From NCBI GenBank assembly GCA_947624725.1, contig CANQLP010000030.1, positions 1-13,793 of the forward strand: a stretch of 13,793 nucleotides of DNA. Reading direction: 5' to 3'. Below are positions 1-8,445 of the stretch, in pieces. The notes beneath the pieces are model-generated. The model saw only the letters and a program-made list of their open reading frames with translations. It searched no databases and was not told the origin of the DNA. Numbering within the stretch: the stretch's first letter is position 1; the number at the start of each line of letters is the position of its first letter. A program made the translations under genes and the position numbers. Source of the stretch: an uncultured Clostridia bacterium (GTDB taxonomy: Bacteria; Bacillota_A; Clostridia; TANB77; CAG-508).

Positions 1-14
1 AAGGGGGATTAGTT

Positions 15-623
15 ATGTATCAAAAGTACATAAAAAGAATATTAGATATTGTTCTATCTTTCATTGCAATTATTATTTTATCTCCAATTTATATAATAGT
101 AGGTATTCTTGTATTAATCTTTTTAGGAAGACCTATAATCTTTAAACAAGAAAGACCTGGTAAAGATGAAAAGATATTTACATTATATAAATTTAGAAGT
201 ATGACTAATAAGAAAGATAAAGATGGTAATTTATTACCTAATGAACAAAGATTGACTAAATTTGGTAAATTTTTAAGGAGTACTAGTTTAGATGAATTTC
301 CAGAATTTTTCAATATTTTAAAAGGTGATATGTCATTTGTAGGGCCTAGACCTTTATTAATTGAATATTTAAAGTATTATAATGACGAACAAAAACATCG
401 ACATGATGTAAGACCAGGTTTAACTGGACTTGCTCAAGTAAATGGTAGAAATACTATTTCATGGACGAAGAAATTTGAATATGATATTAAATATGTAAAT
501 AATATTACGTTTAAAGAAGATTTGAAAATAGTATTACTTACAATTAAAAAAGTAATATTTAGAAATGATATATATGCAAATGCTAATGGTGATTTTACAG
601 AAAGATTTAATGGAAAAAATTAA
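15..623 (+). CDS. Initiating sugar-1-phosphate transferase (small monotopic PGT, bacterial sugar transferase family)
   Basis: This enzyme would transfer a sugar 1-phosphate from a UDP-sugar to undecaprenyl phosphate on the inner face of the membrane, the first committed step of repeat-unit assembly. The 202 residues match the small PglC-like form rather than the large WcaJ/WbaP form. One hydrophobic segment (about residues 9-37) contains a proline, as in the re-entrant helix of the family. The family blocks follow: KQERPGKDEKIFTLYKFRSM (44-63), a catalytic Asp-Glu pair at D93-E94 (LDEFPEFFN), FVGPRPLL (108-115) and PGLTGLAQVNGRN (134-146). The ATG lies 7 bases after AAGGGGG at the window edge. 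Whatever precedes it is not visible, so it may be internal to a longer operon. The sugar cannot be read from sequence; GalNAc, Glc, Gal and di-N-acetylated sugars are all possible. The family call is firm. Confidence 0.95.
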   Translation: MYQKYIKRILDIVLSFIAIIILSPIYIIVGILVLIFLGRPIIFKQERPGKDEKIFTLYKFRSMTNKKDKDGNLLPNEQRLTKFGKFLRSTSLDEFPEFFNILKGDMSFVGPRPLLIEYLKYYNDEQKHRHDVRPGLTGLAQVNGRNTISWTKKFEYDIKYVNNITFKEDLKIVLLTIKKVIFRNDIYANANGDFTERFNGKN

Positions 624-638
624 AGTAGGTGAATTAGT

Positions 639-1622
639 ATGAAAGATATATATTTTGACGAAAATTATGGAAAATTATATGAAAAAGTTGAAAAAGGTGA
701 AGCTTGTACCTTTAAATGTGAAACAGAAAATGGTATAATAAAAACACAGTTCATAAAAAGAGCTATTCCAACCCAAGTTGATGGAAAAACTTATTATGAT
801 ATTGTAACACCTTATGGATATGGTGGACCATATATTGAAAAAATTGTCGATAAAGATAAGTTACTAAAAGATTATGAAAGAGAGTTCTCAAAATATTGTA
901 AAGATAATGATATAATTGCAGAATTTGTAAGATTTCATCCCTTATTTGATAATGCTAAAGATTTTGAAAGTATTTATGATGTTTCTTTTAATAGAAATAC
1001 ATTGGCTACGAATATAAGAGATTATGATGATCCATTTACAAGTGAATTTTCTAGAAAATGTCGAAAAATGTGTAAACAAGTTTTGAATAGTGGAGTTACA
1101 TATAAAATAACAAAGTCTCCTGAATCTTTAGAAGAATTTAAAAGAATTTATTATTTAAATATGGAAAGAAAACATGCTGAAGATTATTATTTCTTTAATG
1201 ATGAATATTTTGATAATATTCAAAAGTATTTTAAAGATAATATTTTATTAGCAGAAGCAATATATGAAGGAAAGACAGTTGCAGCAGGTTTATATTTTTC
1301 TGCTAATAAATTAATTCATGCTCATTTATCTGGAACTGATACTGAATATTTATATTTATCACCTGCTTATATTTTAAAATATGGTACAGTTTTATGGGCA
1401 AAAGAAAATGGCTATGATTTTATCCACTATGGTGGTGGAGTAACTACATCTAAAGAAGATAGTTTATATCAATTTAAAAAGAAGTTTTGCCAAAATACAG
1501 AATTTGATTTCTATATAGGAAAAAAAGTATGGAATGAAGAAATATATGATAAATTGTGTGAAATAAAAAATGTATCCAAAGAGGAAGAATATTTTCCAGC
1601 TTATAGAAGGAGTGATAAATAA
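639..1622 (+). CDS. FemAB/GNAT-like acyl- or aminoacyltransferase
   Basis: This is a 327-residue protein of the FemAB-like / Acetyltransf_6 GNAT group found in polysaccharide and peptidoglycan-bridge systems. Visible landmarks are PYGYGGPY (58-65), FVRFHPLFDN (96-105), a basic stretch SRKCRKMCKQ (138-147), YYLNMERK (171-178), SGTDTEYLYLSPAY (231-244), IHYGGG (262-267) and YQFKKKF (277-283), which are typical of the C-terminal GNAT half. No signal peptide or membrane segment is seen, so it should act in the cytoplasm on a nucleotide- or lipid-linked sugar. FemAB proteins use aminoacyl-tRNA, whereas the GNAT-like relatives use acyl-CoA or other activated acyl groups; the donor here is unknown. 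It starts 15 bases after the sugar transferase stop, with GTAGGTGA upstream, and its TAA shares a base with the ATG of the CapK-like gene. That coupling suggests the two proteins work together. Confidence 0.8.
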   Translation: MKDIYFDENYGKLYEKVEKGEACTFKCETENGIIKTQFIKRAIPTQVDGKTYYDIVTPYGYGGPYIEKIVDKDKLLKDYEREFSKYCKDNDIIAEFVRFHPLFDNAKDFESIYDVSFNRNTLATNIRDYDDPFTSEFSRKCRKMCKQVLNSGVTYKITKSPESLEEFKRIYYLNMERKHAEDYYFFNDEYFDNIQKYFKDNILLAEAIYEGKTVAAGLYFSANKLIHAHLSGTDTEYLYLSPAYILKYGTVLWAKENGYDFIHYGGGVTTSKEDSLYQFKKKFCQNTEFDFYIGKKVWNEEIYDKLCEIKNVSKEEEYFPAYRRSDK

Positions 1623-2899
1623 TGAATATTAGATGGTATTTATTTTGGATTAAAGATTTTTTTGAAGGTAGTAAGGTAAGGAAGGCTTATAAAGATATAA
1701 AGAAAAATTATTATAATATAGATAAAAAAGAGCAAAAAGAAAAAATAGAAAAAATTTTAAAATATGTAAATGAAAATGTTGAATATTATTCAGAATATAA
1801 AAATTATGATATAAACAAATTTCCAGTTGTTAATAAACAAATTATAAATGATAATTTTGATAAATTTTTTGTAAACAAATATGACATAAATAAACTTCAT
1901 GCTATGCCTACTTCTGGTTCTACTGGTATGCCATTTACTGTATACCAAAATCCTGAAAAAAGGACTAGAGTAGCAGCAACTGTTATCTTTTTTGGTGAGG
2001 TAGCAAATTACAAATTTGGTGAAAAGCAAATGTATTTTAGAATTTGGACAAAAGCTAATAAGAAATCAAAATTTCAATTATTTTTATTTAATATGATTCC
2101 TATGGATACTAGTAAGTTAGATGATGAAAGCTTAAAAGATGTTATGTCATATATAGAAAAAACTAAAAAATTGTCTTGTATAATGGGATATGCCCAAACA
2201 TATAGTACATTATATAAGTATTTAAATAAAACAAATTACAAATATAAAGGAAATAAAATAAATTGTTTTATTTCAAGTGCAGAATTATTGGATGAAAATG
2301 TACGTAAAAATTTAAGTAAAATATTTAATTGTAAAGTTTATTCAAGATATGCAAATGAAGAACTTGGAATAATGGGTCAGGATAATGGTATTGATAAGGA
2401 ATTTATATTAGATGAAGCAAACTATTATTTTGAGTTTTTAAAATTAGATAGGGATGAACCAGCTGAAAAGGGTGAAGTTTCTAGAATAGTTGTGACAGAT
2501 TTTTATAATTATTCAATGCCATTGATAAGATATGATACTGGAGATTTAGCCGTATACGATGAAAGAAACGGGAAAAGGTATATAAAAGAAATTTATGGAA
2601 GAGTAATGGATTTAATATATGATACTAAAGGAAATAGTTTGTCACCAGCAACAATAACTGTAAATATGTGGGGAGTAAATGTTAAACAATATAAATTTCA
2701 ACAAGTTGATAAGAAAAAATATAATTTAATTATAAATCTTGGCAATGGTAACAAGGAAGAAATTGAAAAAGAAATAACAACTAAATTTCCTAAAATACTT
2801 GGAGAAGATGCTATAATAACTTTTGAATATGTAGATGAAATTCCAACTCTTGCTTCTGGAAAATGGAAAGCTGTTGAAAATTTAATGAAAAAAAGGTGA
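1622..2899 (+). CDS. CapK/PaaK-like adenylate-forming enzyme (phenylacetate-CoA ligase relative)
   Basis: This 425-residue protein belongs to the ANL (acyl/aryl-CoA ligase) superfamily, nearest in look to the CapK/PaaK branch common in capsule loci. The ATP-binding loop is TSGSTG (97-102). SSAELLDENVR (218-228) and YANEELGIMGQ (243-253) fill the middle of the adenylation domain, and YDTGDLAVY (304-312) is the ribose-binding aspartate motif. GRVMDLIYDTKGNSLSPATI (326-345) marks the hinge and the start of the small C-terminal domain. The protein ends with SGKWKAV (412-418), where a conserved lysine of the family is expected. The predicted reaction is activation of a carboxylic acid with ATP to an acyl-adenylate, perhaps then a thioester. 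The acid is not identifiable. AAGGAG sits 9 bases before the ATG, which overlaps the preceding TAA by one base. Its likely partner is the upstream FemAB/GNAT-like transferase. Confidence 0.85.
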   Translation: MNIRWYLFWIKDFFEGSKVRKAYKDIKKNYYNIDKKEQKEKIEKILKYVNENVEYYSEYKNYDINKFPVVNKQIINDNFDKFFVNKYDINKLHAMPTSGSTGMPFTVYQNPEKRTRVAATVIFFGEVANYKFGEKQMYFRIWTKANKKSKFQLFLFNMIPMDTSKLDDESLKDVMSYIEKTKKLSCIMGYAQTYSTLYKYLNKTNYKYKGNKINCFISSAELLDENVRKNLSKIFNCKVYSRYANEELGIMGQDNGIDKEFILDEANYYFEFLKLDRDEPAEKGEVSRIVVTDFYNYSMPLIRYDTGDLAVYDERNGKRYIKEIYGRVMDLIYDTKGNSLSPATITVNMWGVNVKQYKFQQVDKKKYNLIINLGNGNKEEIEKEITTKFPKILGEDAIITFEYVDEIPTLASGKWKAVENLMKKR

Positions 2900-2905
2900 A
2901 TTGAA

Positions 2906-4096
2906 ATGAAGATTTTAATAGTTTCTAATTTTGCTTCTTTGCCTATAGAAAAAGGAAATAACAGATTTTTGTATATAACAAATAAAATTGTTTGTAATAC
3001 AAATGATGTAGAGTTAGTAACTTCAGACTTTAGGCATTCTACAAAACAATATAGAAAAGTAAATAAAAATGATTTAGAAAAAATACCATATAAAATAACT
3101 TTGTTACATGAACCAAATTATAAAAAAAATGTTTCTATAAAAAGATTTTATGCTCATTATATATGGGGGAAAAATGTAAAAAAATATTTGAATAGTATCG
3201 AAAAACCAGATGTTATTTATTGTGCAGTACCTTCTTTAACGGCCACATATTTTGCAGCAAAATTTTGTAAAAAGAATAAAATTAAATTTATTATTGATGT
3301 TCAAGATTTATGGCCTGAAGCATTTCAAATGGTATTTAATATTCCTATTATAAGTAAAATAATTTTTTATCCATTTAAAAAAATAGCTAATTATGTTTAT
3401 TCAAATGCTGACGAAATAATTGCTGTTTCTGAAACTTATGCTAAAAGAGCTGCTTCTGTAAATAACCATATATCGTCTGGTATTAGTGTTTTTTTAGGAA
3501 CGGATTTAAGCAAATTTGATTTATATGCTAAAAATAATAAAGTTCAATTTAATGATGATTTTATAAGGATTGCTTATATAGGAACATTAGGTCATAGCTA
3601 TGATATAAAGATAGTAATTGATGCAATTAAAATTTTGAATGATAAAGGTATTAATAATATCAAATTTGTTGTTATGGGTAATGGGCCTTTAAAAAATGAA
3701 TTTGAAAATTATGCTAAAGAGTTAAATGTTAACTGTGAATTTACTGGAAATTTAGTATATGAAAAAATGGTTGGATTATTATGTTCTTGTGATATTGCTG
3801 TAAATCCAATCATTGAAAAATCAGTCGCTAGCATAATTAATAAAGTTGGAGATTATGCAGCAGCTGGTTTGCCTGTTATTAATACCCAAAATAGTGATGA
3901 GTACAAAAATTTAGTGGATAACTATCAAATAGGATTTAATTGTATGAACGATGTAAATAACATTGTTAACAAACTTGAATTATTAATTAATGATAAAAAA
4001 TTAAGAGAAAAGTTAGGAAAAAACAATAGAAAACTTGGAGAAGAAAAATTTGCTAGAGAAAAGACATATTTAGATATAATAAAAGCTATCAAATAA
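2906..4096 (+). CDS. GT4 glycosyltransferase, WbuB-like
   Basis: This is a 396-residue GT-B fold glycosyltransferase that would add a sugar to the lipid-linked repeat unit at the cytoplasmic membrane face. The N-terminal domain opens with MKILIVSNFA and contains VQDLWPEAF (132-140), a hallmark of the WbuB-like GT4 branch. IAYIGTLGHSYD (222-233) starts the C-terminal nucleotide-sugar domain. The donor-site region is ASIINKVGDYAAAGLPVINT (308-327). The usual second glutamate of the EX7E motif is replaced by Asp (D316), while E304 lies upstream; I believe this ASIINK-D-YAAAG form is a recurrent variant rather than a mutation. The SD (AAAGGTGA, 2892-2899) overlaps the stop of the CapK-like gene, and only 6 bases separate the two genes. 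WbuB itself transfers FucNAc in E. coli O26, but the donor here cannot be inferred. Confidence 0.92.
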   Translation: MKILIVSNFASLPIEKGNNRFLYITNKIVCNTNDVELVTSDFRHSTKQYRKVNKNDLEKIPYKITLLHEPNYKKNVSIKRFYAHYIWGKNVKKYLNSIEKPDVIYCAVPSLTATYFAAKFCKKNKIKFIIDVQDLWPEAFQMVFNIPIISKIIFYPFKKIANYVYSNADEIIAVSETYAKRAASVNNHISSGISVFLGTDLSKFDLYAKNNKVQFNDDFIRIAYIGTLGHSYDIKIVIDAIKILNDKGINNIKFVVMGNGPLKNEFENYAKELNVNCEFTGNLVYEKMVGLLCSCDIAVNPIIEKSVASIINKVGDYAAAGLPVINTQNSDEYKNLVDNYQIGFNCMNDVNNIVNKLELLINDKKLREKLGKNNRKLGEEKFAREKTYLDIIKAIK

Positions 4097-4132
4097 GTAT
4101 CTTTAAAAAATTAAGAAAGGAGTTAATTATTT

Positions 4133-5224
4133 ATGGTTATTTTACATGTTGCATCTTTATTTGGAAATAAATCAGCAGGTCCTACAATTTCTGTACCAAA
4201 AAATGTTGAATATGGAAATAAATTTGAAAGTGTAGCATTATATAATTGCTTACCTAATAAGTTGGATGGATTGATTGAGAAAGACAAAATATTTTTAATG
4301 GAGGAATATCCTTTTATTAGTTCACTTCCTGAACCTTATAATGCACCTGATATTGTTGTATTCCAAAATATGTACATTACTAAATTTTTGAAATTATCTA
4401 AAGAATTAAAAAAAAGGAATATTCCATATGTGGTTGTTCCTAGAGGATGTTTAACAAGTGCTGCTCAAAATAAGAAAAAGTATAAAAAAATAATTGGTAA
4501 TTTACTTTTTTTTAATAGGTTTATTAAAAATGCTAGTTCAATAAATTTTTTAACTGAAAACGAATATAATGAAAGCAGAAAATTTAAATTTAAAAACTAT
4601 TTCATTAATGGTAATGGTATTAATTTAAATAGCAAGTATAAAGAGTTTCCTTCAAAATCAGTAGATTTTATTGTTACATTTATTGGTAGAGTAGAATGGT
4701 ATCATAAAGGATTGGATTATTTAGTTGAGGCAGTAAATTTTGAAAAAGATAAGTTTAGAGAAAAAAAATTTAAGTTTAATATATATGGCCCTGATCGTAT
4801 AAATAGTTATGATAAACTCAAAGAAATGATAAATAATTATAAAATTGATGATTTAATAAAAATTTATAATCCTATTTTTGATGAAGAAAAAGAAAAAGTT
4901 ATGTTGAATACTGATTTATTTATTCATACATCAAGATTAGAAGGTCAACCAAATTCAGTAATTGAAGCAATTAGTTATGGTGTTCCAGTATTTGTAACTC
5001 CTGGAACTAATGTATTTGATATCGTTAAAAAGTATAATTTAGGCTTTACATCAGAATTTGATATTCAAGATATTGCTAAAAATTTGCTATTATCATATGA
5101 GTCTAAAGATAAATTTAAAAAAATATCCGAAAATGAAAAGAAATATGCTAAAGAGTTTTTAAGTTGGGATTCAATAGTTAAGTATAATATCGAAAAATAT
5201 AAAGAATTATTAACTAAAAAATAA
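4133..5224 (+). CDS. GT4 glycosyltransferase
   Basis: This is a 363-residue GT-B glycosyltransferase. The start MVILHVASLFG precedes a glycine/serine-rich loop (SAGPTIS, 14-20), the usual N-terminal pattern. VVPRGCLTSAAQNKKKYKK (101-119) is typical of polysaccharide GT4 enzymes; the 'PRG..' segment is followed by an amphipathic basic patch likely to touch the membrane. FIGRVEWYHKGLDYL (183-197) begins the C-terminal domain, and E270 to E278 in RLEGQPNSVIEA form an intact EX7E donor-binding motif. GVPVFVTPGTN (283-293) follows. A good SD (AGAAAGGAG, 4114-4122) lies 10 bases before the ATG, after a 36-base gap from the previous gene with no promoter or terminator visible. It should form one linkage of the repeat unit; donor, acceptor and linkage are unknown. 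Confidence 0.92.
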   Translation: MVILHVASLFGNKSAGPTISVPKNVEYGNKFESVALYNCLPNKLDGLIEKDKIFLMEEYPFISSLPEPYNAPDIVVFQNMYITKFLKLSKELKKRNIPYVVVPRGCLTSAAQNKKKYKKIIGNLLFFNRFIKNASSINFLTENEYNESRKFKFKNYFINGNGINLNSKYKEFPSKSVDFIVTFIGRVEWYHKGLDYLVEAVNFEKDKFREKKFKFNIYGPDRINSYDKLKEMINNYKIDDLIKIYNPIFDEEKEKVMLNTDLFIHTSRLEGQPNSVIEAISYGVPVFVTPGTNVFDIVKKYNLGFTSEFDIQDIAKNLLLSYESKDKFKKISENEKKYAKEFLSWDSIVKYNIEKYKELLTKK

Positions 5225-5237
5225 AATTATAATATTT

Positions 5238-5245
5238 AAAAGGAG
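5238..5245 (+). promoter_or_regulatory. Strong SD that conflicts with the canonical polymerase start
   Basis: AAAAGGAG is the best ribosome site between the second GT4 gene and the polymerase gene, but its last base is the first base of the only canonical start codon in reach (GTG at 5245). The SD would place initiation about 5 to 10 bases downstream, where the frame reads ATT at 5251 and ATT at 5254. Other genes in the window show SD-to-start gaps of about 6-10 bases, which favours 5254. Confidence 0.6.
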
Positions 5246-6396
5246 TGATTATTATTAAAAAATATATTAATTTAAAAAAAACAATTAATAATACAATTTT
5301 TATTATCATAAGTATTATATTTTCTTATTTTATTTCTAGTACTAATATTAGTTTTGGAATTGGAAATTTTGAAGTTAATATACTGTTATTATTGCTGTTA
5401 TCTATTTTATTTGTTGTTAATATTAAAGAAATTTTCAAAAATAATAAATTTGTATGTGTAATATTTATATTTCAAATTTTATTTTTATTATTATCATTTT
5501 TAATTAATATAAATGCTGGTTTAGGAAGTATAATTATAGTCATTATATTTTCCTTAATAATTCAAATTACTCTGTCAATTAATATAGATGGAAAAACATA
5601 TAAAATGGTTTTACCAATTTATTTTATTTTTTTACTTTACTCTTTGATAATTAACTTTACTAATTATGATGTTAATACTAATAATGCAGCTGCAAATATT
5701 TTTAATTTATGTATTTTAACTATAAGCGCAATAAGTATATTATTTAATAAAAAAATTATAAGAAAGGGTAGTATTTTAATTTTACTAATTGTATCTCTTA
5801 TTAATTGTTTTAAATATGATAGTAGAAACATAACAATTGTATTTTTATTTATGATTATTGTATCTATTTTTGATTTGTCTAAATATTTAAATAAAAATAA
5901 AAACAAAAAAATCAACATGTATTTTTTAATAATTTCGATATTAAGTTTAGTAGTGACAATTATATATGTTTATATGTATAATAAAAATATAATTTTTACT
6001 TTGAATTTTAGTGAAAAGAGTTTTTTTACAGGAAGAGAAAAAATTTGGGTTAGTGTTTATAATGCTTTTAAAAAATATCCACTATTTGGAATAGGTTCTA
6101 ATTCTCCTTTTTTTCCAACTGGTGGTATTCATAATTATATGCTTAATGTATTAGCACTATTTGGCATCCCACATTTTATATTGTTTTTAATAATATTATA
6201 TAATTATGTAAAAAAACTATTTTCTATTAATATAAATAGCAGAAATTATTTGCCTTTATTATCGATTTTATCATTATTTATTACGGAATATTTTGAAGCA
6301 AGTTTTATTGGTGGAGGAAAATTAGCAACATTATTTTTATTAAGCATTATGTTTATATCCAGTAGTAATATTGTAACTAATGGTGAAAAAATATGA
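5245..6396 (+). CDS. wzy: O-antigen/capsule polymerase-like membrane protein (Wzy / O-antigen ligase family)
   Basis: This is a roughly 383-residue, highly hydrophobic protein with about 10 or more predicted membrane segments between residues 16 and 375. It would join flipped repeat units on the outer face of the membrane. The largest non-cytoplasmic loop carries the family pattern: FTGREKIW (261-268), KYPLFGIGSN (277-286) and IHNYMLNVLALFG (295-307), including the His-Asn pair at 296-297; YDSRNI (191-196) supplies another conserved arginine. Sequence divergence is normal for this family, so the call rests on topology, these motifs and the locus. The start is uncertain: GTG at 5245 overlaps the SD, and no ATG occurs in frame until far downstream, so initiation at ATT 5254 (380 residues) is plausible. 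The TGA overlaps the next gene's ATG (ATGA). A WaaL-like ligase is the alternative, but less likely in this setting. Confidence 0.82.
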   Translation: MIIIKKYINLKKTINNTIFIIISIIFSYFISSTNISFGIGNFEVNILLLLLLSILFVVNIKEIFKNNKFVCVIFIFQILFLLLSFLININAGLGSIIIVIIFSLIIQITLSINIDGKTYKMVLPIYFIFLLYSLIINFTNYDVNTNNAAANIFNLCILTISAISILFNKKIIRKGSILILLIVSLINCFKYDSRNITIVFLFMIIVSIFDLSKYLNKNKNKKINMYFLIISILSLVVTIIYVYMYNKNIIFTLNFSEKSFFTGREKIWVSVYNAFKKYPLFGIGSNSPFFPTGGIHNYMLNVLALFGIPHFILFLIILYNYVKKLFSININSRNYLPLLSILSLFITEYFEASFIGGGKLATLFLLSIMFISSSNIVTNGEKI

Positions 6397-7520
6397 GAAA
6401 ATTAAAGATTTTACACATTATTTCTAATTTTGGAGATGGTGGTGCTCAAAAAATAGTTATAAACTATGCTAAAGATTTTTCGAATGATAAAAATGTAGAA
6501 TTTTCTATATTATCTTTTTCAAAAAAGTGTAGTCCTCTATATAAAGATGAATTAGAAAAATTAAATATAAAATTGGATTTTTTAAATTTACCAAAAACTA
6601 ACAAATATCAAATATTACAAAGATATTCAAATATTTCTAAAGAATTAAAAAGATATCTTGAAGAAAGTAAACCAGATATTATTCATATTCATTTATTTGG
6701 AACACTTAAATTAAGTATTAGAACTATAAAAAAAACAAATATTCCTTTAAAGTTTTATACATTGCATAGTAATCCAGCTAGGTTTAAAGGTTATAGATTA
6801 TTTATATTAAGATATGCTTTCAAAAAACTTAATTTTATACCTATATGTGTTACTGAAGAACAGGCCATGTTTGCAAAAGACTTTTATAAATTTACTAAAT
6901 ATGAAGTTGTACATAATGGTTTAGATATAAAAGATATAAAAGAAAAAATGTCAGCTAAAGAAAAAGCAAGAAGCGAATTAAAAATATCAGAAAAAGATTA
7001 TGTAATATGTGCAGTTGGAAGGTTAGAAAAAATAAAAAGATTTGATTTGTTACTTAAAATATTTGAAAAAGTTTTATCTATCAAAAATAATGCTAAATTA
7101 TATATTGCTGGTGAAGGTGTCGAGTTACAAAATTTAAAAAGTTTAAGTTATGAGCTTAATATTTACAATAATGTACATTTTTTAGGTAATATAAATAATA
7201 TAGAAAAACTTTATTGTGCATCTGATATTTTAGCAATAACTTCCGAATCAGAATCAGCCTCTCTTGTTTTTTTAGAAGCTCAAATATGTGATTTACCTGC
7301 AATTATTTCTTCAGGAGTTCCTAATGAGAGTATAATTTCAAATAAAGTTAAAAAAATGTTAGATGATGCAAGTATTGAAGAATGGGCTAATGAACTAATA
7401 AATCCAACTTTTGATAATATTCCTAAAAATAATATGAATGAATATGAAGTTCATTCTATTTCCAAAAAAATGAAATCAATATATTTAAAATATTGGAAGG
7501 AGTATATGAAAAATGAATAA
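6393..7520 (+). CDS. GT4 glycosyltransferase
   Basis: This is a 375-residue GT-B glycosyltransferase of the EpsD/EpsF-like GT4 type. MRKLKILHIISNFGDGGAQK (1-20) gives the classic N-terminal HxxxxxxxGGA(Q/E) acceptor-side loop. IIHIHLFGT (96-104) and FYTLHSNP (121-128) continue the acceptor domain. VGRLEKIKRFDLLL (208-221) starts the donor domain, and E287 to E295 in ESASLVFLEAQ form the EX7E motif. After about residue 310 the protein is somewhat divergent but intact. GGTGA (6382-6386) inside the end of the polymerase gene serves as SD, and the ATGA overlap implies translational coupling. It is the third elongating glycosyltransferase in the run, so with the initiating enzyme the repeat unit would have about four sugars if each acts once. 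Confidence 0.92.
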   Translation: MRKLKILHIISNFGDGGAQKIVINYAKDFSNDKNVEFSILSFSKKCSPLYKDELEKLNIKLDFLNLPKTNKYQILQRYSNISKELKRYLEESKPDIIHIHLFGTLKLSIRTIKKTNIPLKFYTLHSNPARFKGYRLFILRYAFKKLNFIPICVTEEQAMFAKDFYKFTKYEVVHNGLDIKDIKEKMSAKEKARSELKISEKDYVICAVGRLEKIKRFDLLLKIFEKVLSIKNNAKLYIAGEGVELQNLKSLSYELNIYNNVHFLGNINNIEKLYCASDILAITSESESASLVFLEAQICDLPAIISSGVPNESIISNKVKKMLDDASIEEWANELINPTFDNIPKNNMNEYEVHSISKKMKSIYLKYWKEYMKNE

Positions 7521-8445
7521 GTATTTTTTTATTACTATAGATACAGAAGCAGATAATCAATGGGATAATGCACAAATTTGTTCAACAAAAAATGCAAAAT
7601 ATCTCCCAAGATTTCAAAATTTAGCAGAAAAATATGGTTTTAAACCCGTTTGGTTAACCACATATGAAATGGCAGAAAATGAAGACTTTGTTAAATATTT
7701 TAAACTTAAACAAGAAAAAGGTTTATGTGAAATTGGGATGCATTTGCATGCTTGGAATACCCCACCAGAACATAAGTTAGATAAAAAAACTAATGAAAGA
7801 TCATATTTAATTGAATATCCTCTTGATATAATGGAAGAAAAAATAAAAAATATTGATAATTTTTTGACAAAAAAGTTTGGAATCAAACCAATTTCTCATA
7901 GAGCTGGAAGATGGGGAATGAATGATAATTATTATAAATTATTATATAAATATGGTTATAAAATAGATGTTTCTGTAACTCCTCATATTAATTGGCAAAA
8001 TAGTGTAGGGGAGACTGGTATGCCAGGAAGTAATTATAAAAATTATTCAGAAAAAGAATACATTACTAATAATATCTTGGAAGTACCAATGACTATAAGA
8101 AAAATATTTACTTTTCAGCCTAAGAGAGTTAATAGTATTAAAAGATTTTTTAGAGAATTACAACTTCTTTTCACAGGAAGATATCAATGGATCAGACCTG
8201 ATAACTCGTTTTCTTTAAAAGGTATGTTAAAAGTAGTTTCTTTGTGTGATAAAAATAATGAATATATAATGTTTATGATTCATTCATCAGAATTAATGCC
8301 TAATGGAAGTCCAAATTTTAAAGATAAAGAAAGTATTGAAAATTTATATAAGGTAATAGATAAATTATTTGAAAATATCAAAGCAAGAGGCTATGTTGGA
8401 TGTACTTTGAGAGAATATTATGAAAAAAAAGTTAAAAAAAATTGA
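7513..8445 (+). CDS. NodB-fold polysaccharide deacetylase family protein (WalW-like), cytoplasmic
   Basis: This is a 310-residue CE4/NodB-like deacetylase. Candidate active-site motifs occur in order: TIDTEAD (8-14) gives the base/metal aspartates, EIGMHLHAWNTPP (73-85) gives metal ligands H77 and H79, HRAGRWG (129-135) is motif 3, KIDVSVTPH (150-158) is motif 4 and MIHSSEL (255-261) gives the C-terminal histidine. The EIGxHLHxWxxPP variant is the one seen in polysaccharide-locus members of the family, not the HSxxH form of secreted chitin or peptidoglycan deacetylases. There is no signal peptide or membrane anchor, so the substrate is likely a nucleotide- or undecaprenyl-linked N-acetyl sugar inside the cell. 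AAGGAG (7497-7502) lies 10 bases before the ATG, and the gene overlaps the preceding one by 8 bases. Catalysis is predicted from motifs only. Confidence 0.87.
   Translation: MNKYFFITIDTEADNQWDNAQICSTKNAKYLPRFQNLAEKYGFKPVWLTTYEMAENEDFVKYFKLKQEKGLCEIGMHLHAWNTPPEHKLDKKTNERSYLIEYPLDIMEEKIKNIDNFLTKKFGIKPISHRAGRWGMNDNYYKLLYKYGYKIDVSVTPHINWQNSVGETGMPGSNYKNYSEKEYITNNILEVPMTIRKIFTFQPKRVNSIKRFFRELQLLFTGRYQWIRPDNSFSLKGMLKVVSLCDKNNEYIMFMIHSSELMPNGSPNFKDKESIENLYKVIDKLFENIKARGYVGCTLREYYEKKVKKN

Noticed and set aside
89..313. Minus-strand open frame opposite the sugar transferase
   Set aside because: It lies wholly within a well-supported gene, has no SD or family motif, and is expected by chance in AT-rich coding DNA. 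The same holds for the minus-strand frames at 1790-2029, 5664-5918 and 7614-7886.
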